A stretch of DNA of 64,000 nucleotides from Mesolinea sp029556265 (GTDB lineage Bacteria; Chloroflexota; Anaerolineae; Anaerolineales; Anaerolineaceae). Position numbers and translations under genes: made by a program. The stretch is from assembly GCA_040769645.1 (NCBI GenBank), contig JAXGKP010000001.1:1860001-1924000 (forward strand), given 5' to 3'. Of this stretch, positions 54,022-61,436 are shown in pieces; within the stretch, counting starts at the first letter, position 1; every line of letters starts with the position of its first letter. The notes beneath the pieces are model-generated. The model had not been told where the DNA came from and made no database searches. It saw nothing but the letters and a program-made list of their open reading frames with translations.

Positions 54022-54828
54022 TCACAGAAACATATCAACCACTTCACCAATGGCGTTGCGATGGTTGCTTCTGCGCGTGATGTAATCCGCCGCGGCTTTC
54101 GCGTCTTCGCTGGCATTGCGCACAGCAATTCCAAGCCCCGCTTTTTTTATCATCTCCACATCGTTGGAAAAATTCCCAACCGCGATAATATCCTCGCTGG
54201 GAATACGCAGCCGCTGAGCGAGAAAGCTGACAGCATGCCATTTGGTAATTCCATGTTGGAGGACGTCATAATAATGCGGTTGGGAATGCATCGTATACAG
54301 GTTCAGCTGTTCGCGCTCAATCAGCCGGTCCAGGGCAGCCCTGGAAGGATAGCCATACACGCAAAAGCTGTCAATTTCGGTTAGCGGCGCTTCGGATGGC
54401 TCACGAATAATCACGGGTTGATAATTCGCGTAGCGGGCAAACGCCTCCACGCTCTCATCCCACAGCGTCGCGCCCCAAAAGCGCCCGGCTTTGATGTGCA
54501 GAAGTCTCTTTTTCCGGAGAAAGTAGTCCACCACGATTTCCGCTTCACGTGGGTCCAGGCATTCATGCAGCAAAACCTCTCCCGTCGCCAGGTGAGTGAT
54601 TTTCGCGCCAGTATCTACAATGAGATAGTCGGCATAAGGGAAATGCTCTGCCAATGGATACATTTCAAATTCGCTTCTGCCGGTGACAAAGCAAATTTGG
54701 GCGCCCTTCTCGCGTGCCAGTCGAAGGCTGTTTATTGTGGCTTCGCTTATCTCACCATGATTATTCACGGTGGTGCCGTCCATATCCAGCGCCAGAAGCT
54801 TAGCATGGTTCTGAGAGGTTCCGCTCAC
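54022..54828 (-). CDS. Cof-type HAD-superfamily phosphatase (268 aa)
   Basis: Probable sugar-phosphate phosphatase. Motif I LALDMDGTTVN supplies the nucleophile and acid Asp, motif II is FVTGRSEFEMYP, and the cap is of the C2B type (about 85-190). Motif IV reads VGNFSNDVEMIKKAG, with Asn in place of the first Asp of the usual GDxxND. I chose the GTG at 54828, right after the BtpA-like stop with GGAG upstream. A TTG at 54855 would overlap. It is the last gene of the minus-strand sugar unit. Confidence 0.85.
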   Translation of the reverse strand: MSGTSQNHAKLLALDMDGTTVNNHGEISEATINSLRLAREKGAQICFVTGRSEFEMYPLAEHFPYADYLIVDTGAKITHLATGEVLLHECLDPREAEIVVDYFLRKKRLLHIKAGRFWGATLWDESVEAFARYANYQPVIIREPSEAPLTEIDSFCVYGYPSRAALDRLIEREQLNLYTMHSQPHYYDVLQHGITKWHAVSFLAQRLRIPSEDIIAVGNFSNDVEMIKKAGLGIAVRNASEDAKAAADYITRRSNHRNAIGEVVDMFL

Positions 54829-54829
54829 A

Positions 54830-55645
54830 TCACTCCAGGGTCTCTCGGAAGGCAAACACCAATTTCATGAATTCTTTCACGCGTTCCACATCCACCGGAT
54901 TGAACAGTTTTCCGTCAACTTTGAAAGTTGTCGCCACCACCGCGCCGTCACAAATCCGGAGTTTGTCCACGATTGTGTCTTTGGTGCAGCCGGTATTCGG
55001 GAAAACCACCGTCTCGGGAACCGCTTCTTTAACCAGCGCGAGCAGCTCATTCCCCACGCCTGTGCCTGCCGCGGAGCCAGAAACACACAGAGCGTCTGGG
55101 GATGCCTTAAATACCAGCGAACGGGCGATCGCGGCCAGGTTGCGCGTGTCCAGATTGATATCAGATTCGGGGTTCAGGAAGTAGAGCAGTTTAAGCTCGT
55201 CCAGGCGCAGAGCGCTTTTTCGGCGCAGGAGTTCGGAAAGCTGGTTGTCATAGAAACCGCCATCCCCCACGTAAACGCCGGAAAAAGTGCCCCTGGCAAA
55301 AGAGGCGTCTACTGCCGCAGCCAGCTCGATGGTTGCCAGTCCGTCAGAAATGCAGTCTACCCCATAAGGCACGCGAATGTCATTCATCAGTTCGCCAATG
55401 ACGCGCGCCATCGCGCTGGGGGTCACAAAACTCATCCGACGCTGATAGGGCAAACTGAATTCATTGGAGAAGATGATGCCGTCAACGCCGCCATCCTGAA
55501 TCGCGTGCAAGTCCGCGCGCGCCAGCGCGACGACGCGGCGCATACTGTCCTTTTCCTTGAATAGTGGATCACCCGGCAGGGGCTGCATGTGCAGCATTGA
55601 GATGATGGGTTTTTTCACTTTAAACAATGCTTCAGTCCAGAACAT
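54830..55645 (-). CDS. BtpA/SgcQ-family TIM-barrel protein (271 aa)
   Basis: Family of unknown reaction, often found in sugar operons (E. coli SgcQ) and once linked to photosystem I stability (BtpA). Landmarks are ISMLHMQPLPGDP, DGIIFSNEFSLPYQ, PYGVDCISDGLATIELAAAV and the C-terminal DGAVVATTFKVDGKLFNPVD, a phosphate-binding-like end of the barrel. AAAGGAG lies 5 nt before the ATG at 55645. A strong hairpin separates it from the NagB-like gene, so its level may be reduced relative to the first two genes. Confidence 0.8.
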   Translation of the reverse strand: MFWTEALFKVKKPIISMLHMQPLPGDPLFKEKDSMRRVVALARADLHAIQDGGVDGIIFSNEFSLPYQRRMSFVTPSAMARVIGELMNDIRVPYGVDCISDGLATIELAAAVDASFARGTFSGVYVGDGGFYDNQLSELLRRKSALRLDELKLLYFLNPESDINLDTRNLAAIARSLVFKASPDALCVSGSAAGTGVGNELLALVKEAVPETVVFPNTGCTKDTIVDKLRICDGAVVATTFKVDGKLFNPVDVERVKEFMKLVFAFRETLE

Positions 55646-55668
55646 ATTTACTCCTTTCAACCAGAAAA

Positions 55669-55701
55669 GAACTGCGTCCTGACGAAAACAGGACGCAGTT
55701 T
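55669..55701 (-). terminator. Intercistronic hairpin between NagB-like and BtpA-like genes
   Basis: AACTGCGTCCTG and CAGGACGCAGTT form a 12-bp perfect stem; the minus-strand tail is CTTTTC. It lies within the operon and is probably a partial terminator or RNA-stability element. Confidence 0.75.
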
Positions 55702-55710
55702 GAGAATCCA

Positions 55711-56598
55711 CTACCAGCCTCGGATTGGATGTGACATCGGATGATCCGCGGTGTTGCGGTCACAAATCAAGGTGACTTCGGGGATATACTTTGCCATCAG
55801 GGTTACAGGGTATTCAAGGGTAGGCTCGCTAAAAAGCGCCACGCGCACCACGGTTTGCTTCCAGGCGCCAGTGGTAACCATCAGCACCGCGCGTTTGGCA
55901 GAAAGCATTGCCTTGAAACCCAGCGTTACCGACCTGGGTGGAACGCGGTCATAGCAGGCGCCAAAGGTGCGATGAGACAGCGCCACAATCGTGTCGTCCG
56001 TCAGGTTCACAATGCGCGTCTTGGAACGGGCAAACTCTTCGATGCTTATCCGGTGGGTATAAAGCCGGGGGGCTTCACAAAAAGCGATCAAGCCTTTCGC
56101 GCCAACACCCGCCCAAATGGTATCCACTCCGCCCATTTCCTCAATCAGGTTATCAAGCGCGTCCAGGTCATTAATCCGCGGCCAATGGCGCTGCTCAAGG
56201 GGAACGTTCAGTTCCGGGTCAATTCGGCCGTAGAAAGCGGCATTCATGGTGCCTTCCAGGCTTTCGTAGGTATCCGCGACAGGGTACGGACGCCCTTCCC
56301 AATCCAGGAATTCGTCCATATGAAAGACGTGCAGGTTCCGCATGCTGATGCGTTCCCGGTTGACGCGCTCAATCAGCACATCATACTCATCTGTCGGGCC
56401 AGCCGGCAGCACCCATTTGGTGATCCTGCCCAAACGGTTGTTTTCCACGATTTCGTCCGCCATCATATTCCCGATGAGGTGCATCGCGGTTGGTCGGTCT
56501 TCCTTAATAACCAGGTTGATTTTACGATCCGGATGGTCCTGCAGCTGCTCAACCGGCAGGCTGCACCAATAATATAGTTGCTCGCGGGTGATATCCAT
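55711..56598 (-). CDS. NagB-fold sugar isomerase/deaminase-like protein with altered active site (295 aa)
   Basis: Related to glucosamine-6-phosphate deaminase. HVFHMDEFLDW (Asp95) matches NagB Asp72. The signature GxGNDGHIAFNEP reads GVGAKGLIAFCEA. The catalytic Asp141 is Lys168 and His143 is Leu170, while Glu148 is kept as Glu175. The phosphate loop TGGTP reads AGPTD. The fold is therefore clear, but the NagB reaction on GlcN6P is unlikely as such. It starts 2 bp after the FrlC-like gene. Its place next to FrlC- and FrlA-like proteins, where no SIS deglycase occurs, suggests a role in breaking a sugar-amine bond or isomerising its product (inference). Confidence 0.8.
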   Translation of the reverse strand: MDITREQLYYWCSLPVEQLQDHPDRKINLVIKEDRPTAMHLIGNMMADEIVENNRLGRITKWVLPAGPTDEYDVLIERVNRERISMRNLHVFHMDEFLDWEGRPYPVADTYESLEGTMNAAFYGRIDPELNVPLEQRHWPRINDLDALDNLIEEMGGVDTIWAGVGAKGLIAFCEAPRLYTHRISIEEFARSKTRIVNLTDDTIVALSHRTFGACYDRVPPRSVTLGFKAMLSAKRAVLMVTTGAWKQTVVRVALFSEPTLEYPVTLMAKYIPEVTLICDRNTADHPMSHPIRGW

Positions 56599-56600
56599 GG

Positions 56601-57425
56601 CTATGCCTCATCCAACAACGCTTTGATAATCGCGTAACCGCGCGCCGTGGCGTACTCGGGTTCTGTCTGATACCTGGTGAAAAGTTCCAGCGAGAGGTAT
56701 CCGTCGTAGCCAACTTCTTTCAGGGTGCGCACAATGCCGGGAAAATCCATCTGACCATCCCCAGGGATCAGGTGGTCTTCGCTGTCAATCATAGCGTCAA
56801 TGAAATGGATATGGCGGACGTCTTTACCGCATTTGTTGAAGTACTCCACCATCGGTTCGCGAGAGAGGAGCGGGCAAGCCAGATCCAGCATGCCTTTCAC
56901 CATGGGTGAGTTGACCGCCTGGATTGCCCAATACAGGTCATCCGAAGTAACCAGGATGGTGCCTTCATTCGGGGTAACCGGTTCAAGAATTATCATCTGA
57001 CTGATTTTTTCGGCATGCTCAGCCAGAATCTGCATGTTTTCAATGAAAAGACGGCGGACATCAGCTTCCAAGCGGCCGTAGCCAGGATGGTTGCAGGCAA
57101 ACATGCAGTATTGGGAGCCTATCAGTTTGGCAGCGTCCAAAGTGCGCTTAAAGTATTCCAGGCTTTCCCGGTTCAGTTCCGGGTCATCAAAAACAAGGCT
57201 GTAGGGCGAGCCGGTATTCTCGGGGGCGTAGCTGACAATCGGCAGTTGGTAGCGCTCGGATAGGCCGCGGATTTTCTTTCCGCCGTCGCGCAAAATATCC
57301 GGCGCGTAGGCGTGCGGGCGGAAACCGCCAATTTCAATCGCGTCATAATGATACTTGGCTGCCAATTCAAATGATTTTTCAAGTGGGTATCGGGAAATTC
57401 CTGCGGTAAATAAACTGATTTTCAT
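56601..57425 (-). CDS. frlC: FrlC-like sugar 3-epimerase (TIM barrel, 274 aa)
   Basis: Resembles E. coli FrlC, which interconverts fructoselysine and psicoselysine: MFTAG-type start, EIGGFRPHAYAPD, LPIVSYAPENTGSPYS, IILEPVTPNEG, and LELFTRYQTEPEYATAR at the end. The four metal ligands of the tagatose-epimerase fold are in place (Glu148, Asp181, His207, Glu247). AAAGGAG lies before the ATG at 57425. It is the first gene of the minus unit, divergent from the FrlA-like permease across a 429-bp regulatory region. A different ketose derivative as substrate is possible. Confidence 0.82.
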   Translation of the reverse strand: MKISLFTAGISRYPLEKSFELAAKYHYDAIEIGGFRPHAYAPDILRDGGKKIRGLSERYQLPIVSYAPENTGSPYSLVFDDPELNRESLEYFKRTLDAAKLIGSQYCMFACNHPGYGRLEADVRRLFIENMQILAEHAEKISQMIILEPVTPNEGTILVTSDDLYWAIQAVNSPMVKGMLDLACPLLSREPMVEYFNKCGKDVRHIHFIDAMIDSEDHLIPGDGQMDFPGIVRTLKEVGYDGYLSLELFTRYQTEPEYATARGYAIIKALLDEA

Positions 57426-57550
57426 TGATTGCTCCTTTTTTTAATTTTCTACGCGCCCAATTTTGGTCGTGTTTCATCTTATGCCAACCTTCTGGTTATA
57501 TCGCCGAAAGTTGATATCTTCCCTGTAATTACAGATAACTTGCTGCATAT

Positions 57551-57577
57551 AGTTTACCACATTTGCCGGTTTTTCAA
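57551..57577 (-). promoter_or_regulatory. Candidate promoter of the FrlC-NagB unit
   Basis: Minus strand TTGAAA (57572-57577) and TAAACT (57551-57556), but the spacer is only 15 nt. Leader would be about 115 nt. Confidence 0.4.
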
Positions 57578-57588
57578 TAGATAAGCTA

Positions 57589-57618
57589 TTGACAATATTG
57601 TACCATATGGATTAGAAT
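57589..57618 (+). promoter_or_regulatory. Promoter of the FrlA-like permease with embedded palindromes
   Basis: TTGACA (57589-57594), 18-nt spacer, TAGAAT (57613-57618). The spacer carries ACAATATTGT (57592-57601) and CCATATGG (57603-57610), two perfect palindromes lying where a repressor would block both divergent promoters. Confidence 0.75.
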
Positions 57619-57625
57619 AGGGAAT

Positions 57626-57688
57626 ATGCTTGTAATTAAAGTTTGTCCACGGCTTATAAGCTGCAAAATAACCGGAATTGCTTCTTAG
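57626..57688 (+). CDS. Possible 20-residue leader peptide
   Basis: ATG at 57626 lies at the predicted transcription start (about 57625), so it could be read as a leaderless mini-frame, MLVIKVCPRLISCKITGIAS. It ends 166 nt before the permease. Position is suggestive. There is no amino-acid run of a classical attenuator and no conservation data. Confidence 0.2.
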   Translation: MLVIKVCPRLISCKITGIAS

Positions 57689-57854
57689 CAGACCTACGAT
57701 GAAGAATCCTGCGTTTATTGCCCTCTGCCCAAAATACAAGAAGTCCGTTCCAAGCGTCACGCCCCATCCTTATGGATTGTCATTACGGCAATCAAGTACA
57801 TCGGTTAGCCGCAATTTTTTCAAAAATCACAAATTTTAAGAAAGGATTTCATAA
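57689..57854 (+). other. Long untranslated leader of the FrlA-like gene
   Basis: The predicted transcript has a leader of about 230 nt before the permease ATG. I recognise no known riboswitch. Short hairpins are possible (for example around CGGTTAGCCG), and a 46-codon frame starts at 57699 without a ribosome binding site. AAAGGA at 57841-57846 serves the permease. Confidence 0.35.
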
Positions 57855-59240
57855 ATGGCAACGCAATCCGAAACTCAAGTAACTCAAGCTGCTGTTGGCG
57901 AAGGCAACGTCCTTGGCCGCAAACTGGGCTTCCTCGCGGTCCTCGCTATTGGCGTCGGGACTACGATTGGCTCAGGTATTTTCTCCTCAGTGGGTGAGGT
58001 CGCCAATGCTGGCGGCAGCGCCATCATGACCGTGCTGGCATTCCTGGTCGGCGGCATCATTATGATCCCCCAAATTCTCGCTTATGCAGAGCTTTCCTCC
58101 GCATATCCCGAGAACGGCGGCGCCTATATCTACTTCAAAGAGGCTGGCTCCGATTTCCTGGCTTTCCTCTCTGGCTGGATCGGTTTCTGGGGCACGGATA
58201 CCCCCGGTATCTCGATTATGGCCCTTGCCATCGCCAACTACATCAGCTTCCTGACTGGTGTTGAAGGCATCTGGCTGAAGTTGATTGCCATCGCGTTCAT
58301 CATCTTCTACGCCTGGACTCACATCCGCAGCGTTGAAGGCGGTTCCAAGACCCAGACAGCCCTGACCGTAATAAAGATTATCCCCTTCGTGCTGTTAGTT
58401 GCTGTTGGTCTCTTCTATGTGCAGGGTCACCTGTTGAGCACCCCCGCTATCGCTGGCGCGCCCACCGGAATTCTGGCTCTGGTCGCGGCAATTTCCGCCA
58501 CCACCTGGTCTTTCGATGGCATGCAATCTGCATGCTGGGTTGCCGGTGAAGTTAAGAACCCGCGCAAGAACATGCCCAAAGCGCTGATCGCGACCGTGCT
58601 GTTCGTCACCCTGCTCTACACCTTGATTTCCCTGGTGATTACTGGCTTGCTGCCCTTCGAACAACTGACCGCCTCCACCGCTCCAGTCGCGGACGCAATG
58701 GCTCAGATCCCCCTGATCGGTCAGGCTGCCGGCATCGTCACCGCGCTTATCGCTATCCTGGTCATCAACGGTTCCCTGACCAGCCTCATCCTGATTCAGC
58801 CCCGTCAGCAGTGGGCCATGGCTCAGGACGGCATGTGGTTCCGCTCCTTCGGTAAGGTTCATCCCAAGTGGCAGACCCCAGTGCTTTCCATCGTTGTGCA
58901 GTGCGCGTTTGGTATCCTGTTCCTGTTCTTTGCCACCCTTCGCGATCTGCTCGGTTACTTCACCTTCGCGCTGCTCCTGCGGAACACCTTCACCATGGCT
59001 GCCATCTTCTGGCTGCGCAAGAAGGAAAACTATAAGCCCAGCTACAAGATGCCCGCCTGGGTTCTGACAACCATTCTGGCTATCGCGTTCTCCTTCATCC
59101 TCCTGGTCTCCACCCTGTTGTGGGCGCCGGGTCCCAGCCTGCTGGCAGGCGTCATTGGCGTCGTCACTGGCTATCCCGCTTACGTGTACTTCAGAAAGAC
59201 CCAGAAACCGTTCGAACACTTCGGTAACGAAGAGGCTTAG
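57855..59240 (+). CDS. frlA: FrlA-like APC-superfamily permease (461 aa)
   Basis: Amino acid-polyamine-organocation transporter with about 12 transmembrane helices. The sequence strongly resembles the E. coli fructoselysine/psicoselysine permease: RKLGFLAVLAIGVGTTIGSG, VGEVANAG, AELSSAYPENGGAYIYFKEA, FLSGWIGFW, LHIRSVEGG-like HIRSVEGGSKTQTAL, ISATTWSFDGMQSACWVAGE, and HPKWQTPVLSIVVQ near the C-terminus. The substrate is probably an amino acid or amine conjugate. AAAGGA precedes the ATG. It opens the plus-strand unit and is followed by a strong hairpin, so downstream genes may be expressed at lower level. Confidence 0.85.
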   Translation: MATQSETQVTQAAVGEGNVLGRKLGFLAVLAIGVGTTIGSGIFSSVGEVANAGGSAIMTVLAFLVGGIIMIPQILAYAELSSAYPENGGAYIYFKEAGSDFLAFLSGWIGFWGTDTPGISIMALAIANYISFLTGVEGIWLKLIAIAFIIFYAWTHIRSVEGGSKTQTALTVIKIIPFVLLVAVGLFYVQGHLLSTPAIAGAPTGILALVAAISATTWSFDGMQSACWVAGEVKNPRKNMPKALIATVLFVTLLYTLISLVITGLLPFEQLTASTAPVADAMAQIPLIGQAAGIVTALIAILVINGSLTSLILIQPRQQWAMAQDGMWFRSFGKVHPKWQTPVLSIVVQCAFGILFLFFATLRDLLGYFTFALLLRNTFTMAAIFWLRKKENYKPSYKMPAWVLTTILAIAFSFILLVSTLLWAPGPSLLAGVIGVVTGYPAYVYFRKTQKPFEHFGNEEA

Positions 59241-59284
59241 TCTGTCTAAGCTCAAGAACCTGTAAGTAAACCGATGTAGTCCTC

Positions 59285-59328
59285 GGGGGCATGGGAAGCG
59301 CAAGCGCCGAACATGCCCCCTTAATTTT
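59285..59328 (+). terminator. Hairpin between the permease and lyase genes
   Basis: GGGGGCATG and CATGCCCCC form a 9-bp stem, with further pairing inside (GCGCAAGCGC), followed by TTAATTTT. Likely a partial terminator that sets permease-to-enzyme ratio. Confidence 0.8.
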
Positions 59329-59353
59329 CAGAGAAAACAAGAAAGAAGGAAGA

Positions 59354-60259
59354 ATGGCTCATTATTTTCAAAACCTGGTTACAGAACTGATTACCCCCTT
59401 CAATGACGACGGCAGCGTTGATCACGAAACCCTGGCTGGAATTGTTGACTTCCAGATAAAAAATGGCGTTCGACATTTCTTCGTGAACGGACTGGGCGGC
59501 GAAAGCCACCTGCTCAGCTTCCAGGAACGTCAGGACGTCCTGCGGACCGTGTCCTCCCGCTGCACCGACGGCGCGAAAACCATGGCGTGCGTTTTCGTCT
59601 CAACGGTCCAGGAAGGCAAGGAGCTGATGGATATGTATGCTGATGTCAAGCACGACGCGATCTGCCTCACCGCTCCGGCGTTCTTCCCCTACAACGAGCA
59701 AGCCCTGTATACCTTCACTTCCGAACTCCTGGAATATGCCAAGGAACCCAGTTACATCTACAACTGCGTCCAGATGGGAACTCTCTACTCTCCTGAGCTG
59801 CTCACAAGGCTTTGGAAAGACCACAGCAACCTCTATGGCTATAAAAACGCCACACGCGATATTGTGCATTATATGCAGTGCCTCATGCGTATCGACGCGA
59901 CCAAATTTGACTTCTTAGACGGCTGCGACGCGACTATCGCCCCGACTATGCTGGTTGGCGGCGTCGGCTGTGTTTCTTTCATGGGCGTTCCCTTCCCCAA
60001 AGAAACCAAAGCCATCTGCGATTACGCCCTTGCCGGCAACACCGAGAAAGCCATGCAAGCTCAGTACCGGATTCTGGAGCTGCGCAACATTCTCAAGAAA
60101 TCTCCCTTCAATGCCGCGTACATGCTGGCGATGGAACTCACCGGCGGCCCAGTCGCCCGCAACACCCGCATGGTGCCCGAAATGGCGCTGGTATCCGACG
60201 CGGTCCGCAAAGAACTGTTCGAGACTTACGCCCGCCATCAGGCTGAGCCGTTGGAATAA
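59354..60259 (+). CDS. DapA/NanA-superfamily class I lyase (301 aa)
   Basis: Schiff-base aldolase or lyase of the dihydrodipicolinate-synthase/N-acetylneuraminate-lyase family. Lys164 in LYGYKNATRD is the Schiff-base Lys and Tyr136 in YIYNC the proton-relay Tyr. The GTTGES loop of DapA reads GLGGES (46-51), so the two Thr that line the DapA site are gone and lysine synthesis is unlikely. GAAGGAAG precedes the ATG at 59354; an open frame starts upstream in the hairpin and is not used. The substrate is presumably a keto acid or sugar acid of this pathway. Confidence 0.85.
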   Translation: MAHYFQNLVTELITPFNDDGSVDHETLAGIVDFQIKNGVRHFFVNGLGGESHLLSFQERQDVLRTVSSRCTDGAKTMACVFVSTVQEGKELMDMYADVKHDAICLTAPAFFPYNEQALYTFTSELLEYAKEPSYIYNCVQMGTLYSPELLTRLWKDHSNLYGYKNATRDIVHYMQCLMRIDATKFDFLDGCDATIAPTMLVGGVGCVSFMGVPFPKETKAICDYALAGNTEKAMQAQYRILELRNILKKSPFNAAYMLAMELTGGPVARNTRMVPEMALVSDAVRKELFETYARHQAEPLE

Positions 60260-60263
60260 AAAT

Positions 60264-60284
60264 CCGGTGGATGCAATCCACCGC
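60264..60284 (+). other. Intercistronic hairpin
   Basis: CGGTGGAT-GCA-ATCCACCG, an 8-bp perfect stem without a T run, between the lyase and DUF4432 genes. Probably an RNA-stability element. Confidence 0.5.
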
Positions 60285-60307
60285 GGTTTACAGAAAAGAA
60301 AGTGAAA

Positions 60308-61399
60308 ATGAACAGCACCAAAATCAACCTAAGCGAAGCAGCCTTTACTGAGAAAGAAAAAGTGTTCCTGCAGAACGAGGCATTTACCGCCGCGTTATTC
60401 CGTTATTCAACGCAGGTCTGCGCGGTGCGCCTTAGCAATTCCAAAATCAGCCTGGTGGTGCTCCCATTCCAGGGTCAGCAGGTCTGGCGCTTCGAAAGCC
60501 CCATCGGCGATCTGACCATGAAGTCAATTTTTGAGGAGCCCGAGAACACCACGCGCTTTGGGCTGAACTACGGCGCATTCCTGATCCATTGCGGGCTGAC
60601 TGCCAACGGGAACCCCTCCGCGGAAGATTCACACCCTTTGCACGGCGAACTGCCCAACTGCCGTTATCAGGAAGCCTGGCTGAGCATTGGTTCGGATGAG
60701 GACGGCGGCTACCTGTCATTGGGCGGCAGTTACACCTACCGCAACAGCCTGGAATACCATTATGAATTCGCGCCCGAACTGCGCCTTCGTCCGGATTCCG
60801 CCTTGGTGGATGTGCGCATTCAAGCGCGCAACTTCCGCCCCAAACCTATGAAATACATGTACATGGCGCATATCAACTGGCTGCCCGTCGACGGCTCGCG
60901 CCTGGTTTACAGCGCGGACCCCAAAGCGACCGAGGTTTTCTCAGATACCTTCGGACTGCCCAACAGCGACCAGCAAAAATTCATGAATTACACGGAACGC
61001 CTGAGCGCCGACCCCACCATCGCGGATAAAATTGACTCGTCCACCCAATACTATGATCCGGAGTTGTGTATGTATTTGCACCCCACGCCCGACGAGCAGT
61101 CCTGCGCGCACGCGATGCAGGTTTACCCGGGCGGAGACGCGGCGTATGTTGCTTTCCGCACCACAGAGCTGCCCAACGCTGTCCGTTGGTTCGCGCGTAC
61201 TGGCAGCGAAGACGCGCTCGCGTTTGCCATCCCCAGCACAAATAACCACCTGGGCTTTGCCCGCAACGACGCGCAAGGCCTCATCCGCGAAATCGAAGCG
61301 AAGAGCTGCCTGGAGATGCGTTATCAATTTGGCTATCTGACCACCGACGAACGCCGGAAGGTAGAATCAAAAATAAACCATGTCCTTGGCAAGGCATAG
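60308..61399 (+). CDS. DUF4432 aldose 1-epimerase-like protein (363 aa)
   Basis: Galactose-mutarotase-like beta-sandwich. Stretches typical of this group include VVLPFQGQQVWRFESPIGDL, NYGAFLIHCGLTANGNPS, DSHPLHGELPNC (the catalytic-type His) and MYMAHINWLPVDG. The catalytic Glu of mutarotases is probably in the C-terminal part (FGYLTTDER region is poorly informative). It should interconvert anomers of a free sugar or sugar derivative. An in-frame GTG at 60302 is an alternative start. The ribosome binding site is weak. Confidence 0.82.
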   Translation: MNSTKINLSEAAFTEKEKVFLQNEAFTAALFRYSTQVCAVRLSNSKISLVVLPFQGQQVWRFESPIGDLTMKSIFEEPENTTRFGLNYGAFLIHCGLTANGNPSAEDSHPLHGELPNCRYQEAWLSIGSDEDGGYLSLGGSYTYRNSLEYHYEFAPELRLRPDSALVDVRIQARNFRPKPMKYMYMAHINWLPVDGSRLVYSADPKATEVFSDTFGLPNSDQQKFMNYTERLSADPTIADKIDSSTQYYDPELCMYLHPTPDEQSCAHAMQVYPGGDAAYVAFRTTELPNAVRWFARTGSEDALAFAIPSTNNHLGFARNDAQGLIREIEAKSCLEMRYQFGYLTTDERRKVESKINHVLGKA

Positions 61400-61436
61400 C
61401 CAGCCTGGCACAGCGGACACATAACAGGAGTTGGAT

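Noticed and set aside
57699..57839. 46-residue frame in the permease leader as a gene
   Set aside because: No ribosome binding site and no recognisable character; kept only as part of the leader description.
59354..60259. Dihydrodipicolinate synthase dapA
   Set aside because: The two Thr of the DapA active-site loop are replaced (GLGGES) and the context is sugar catabolism, not lysine synthesis.
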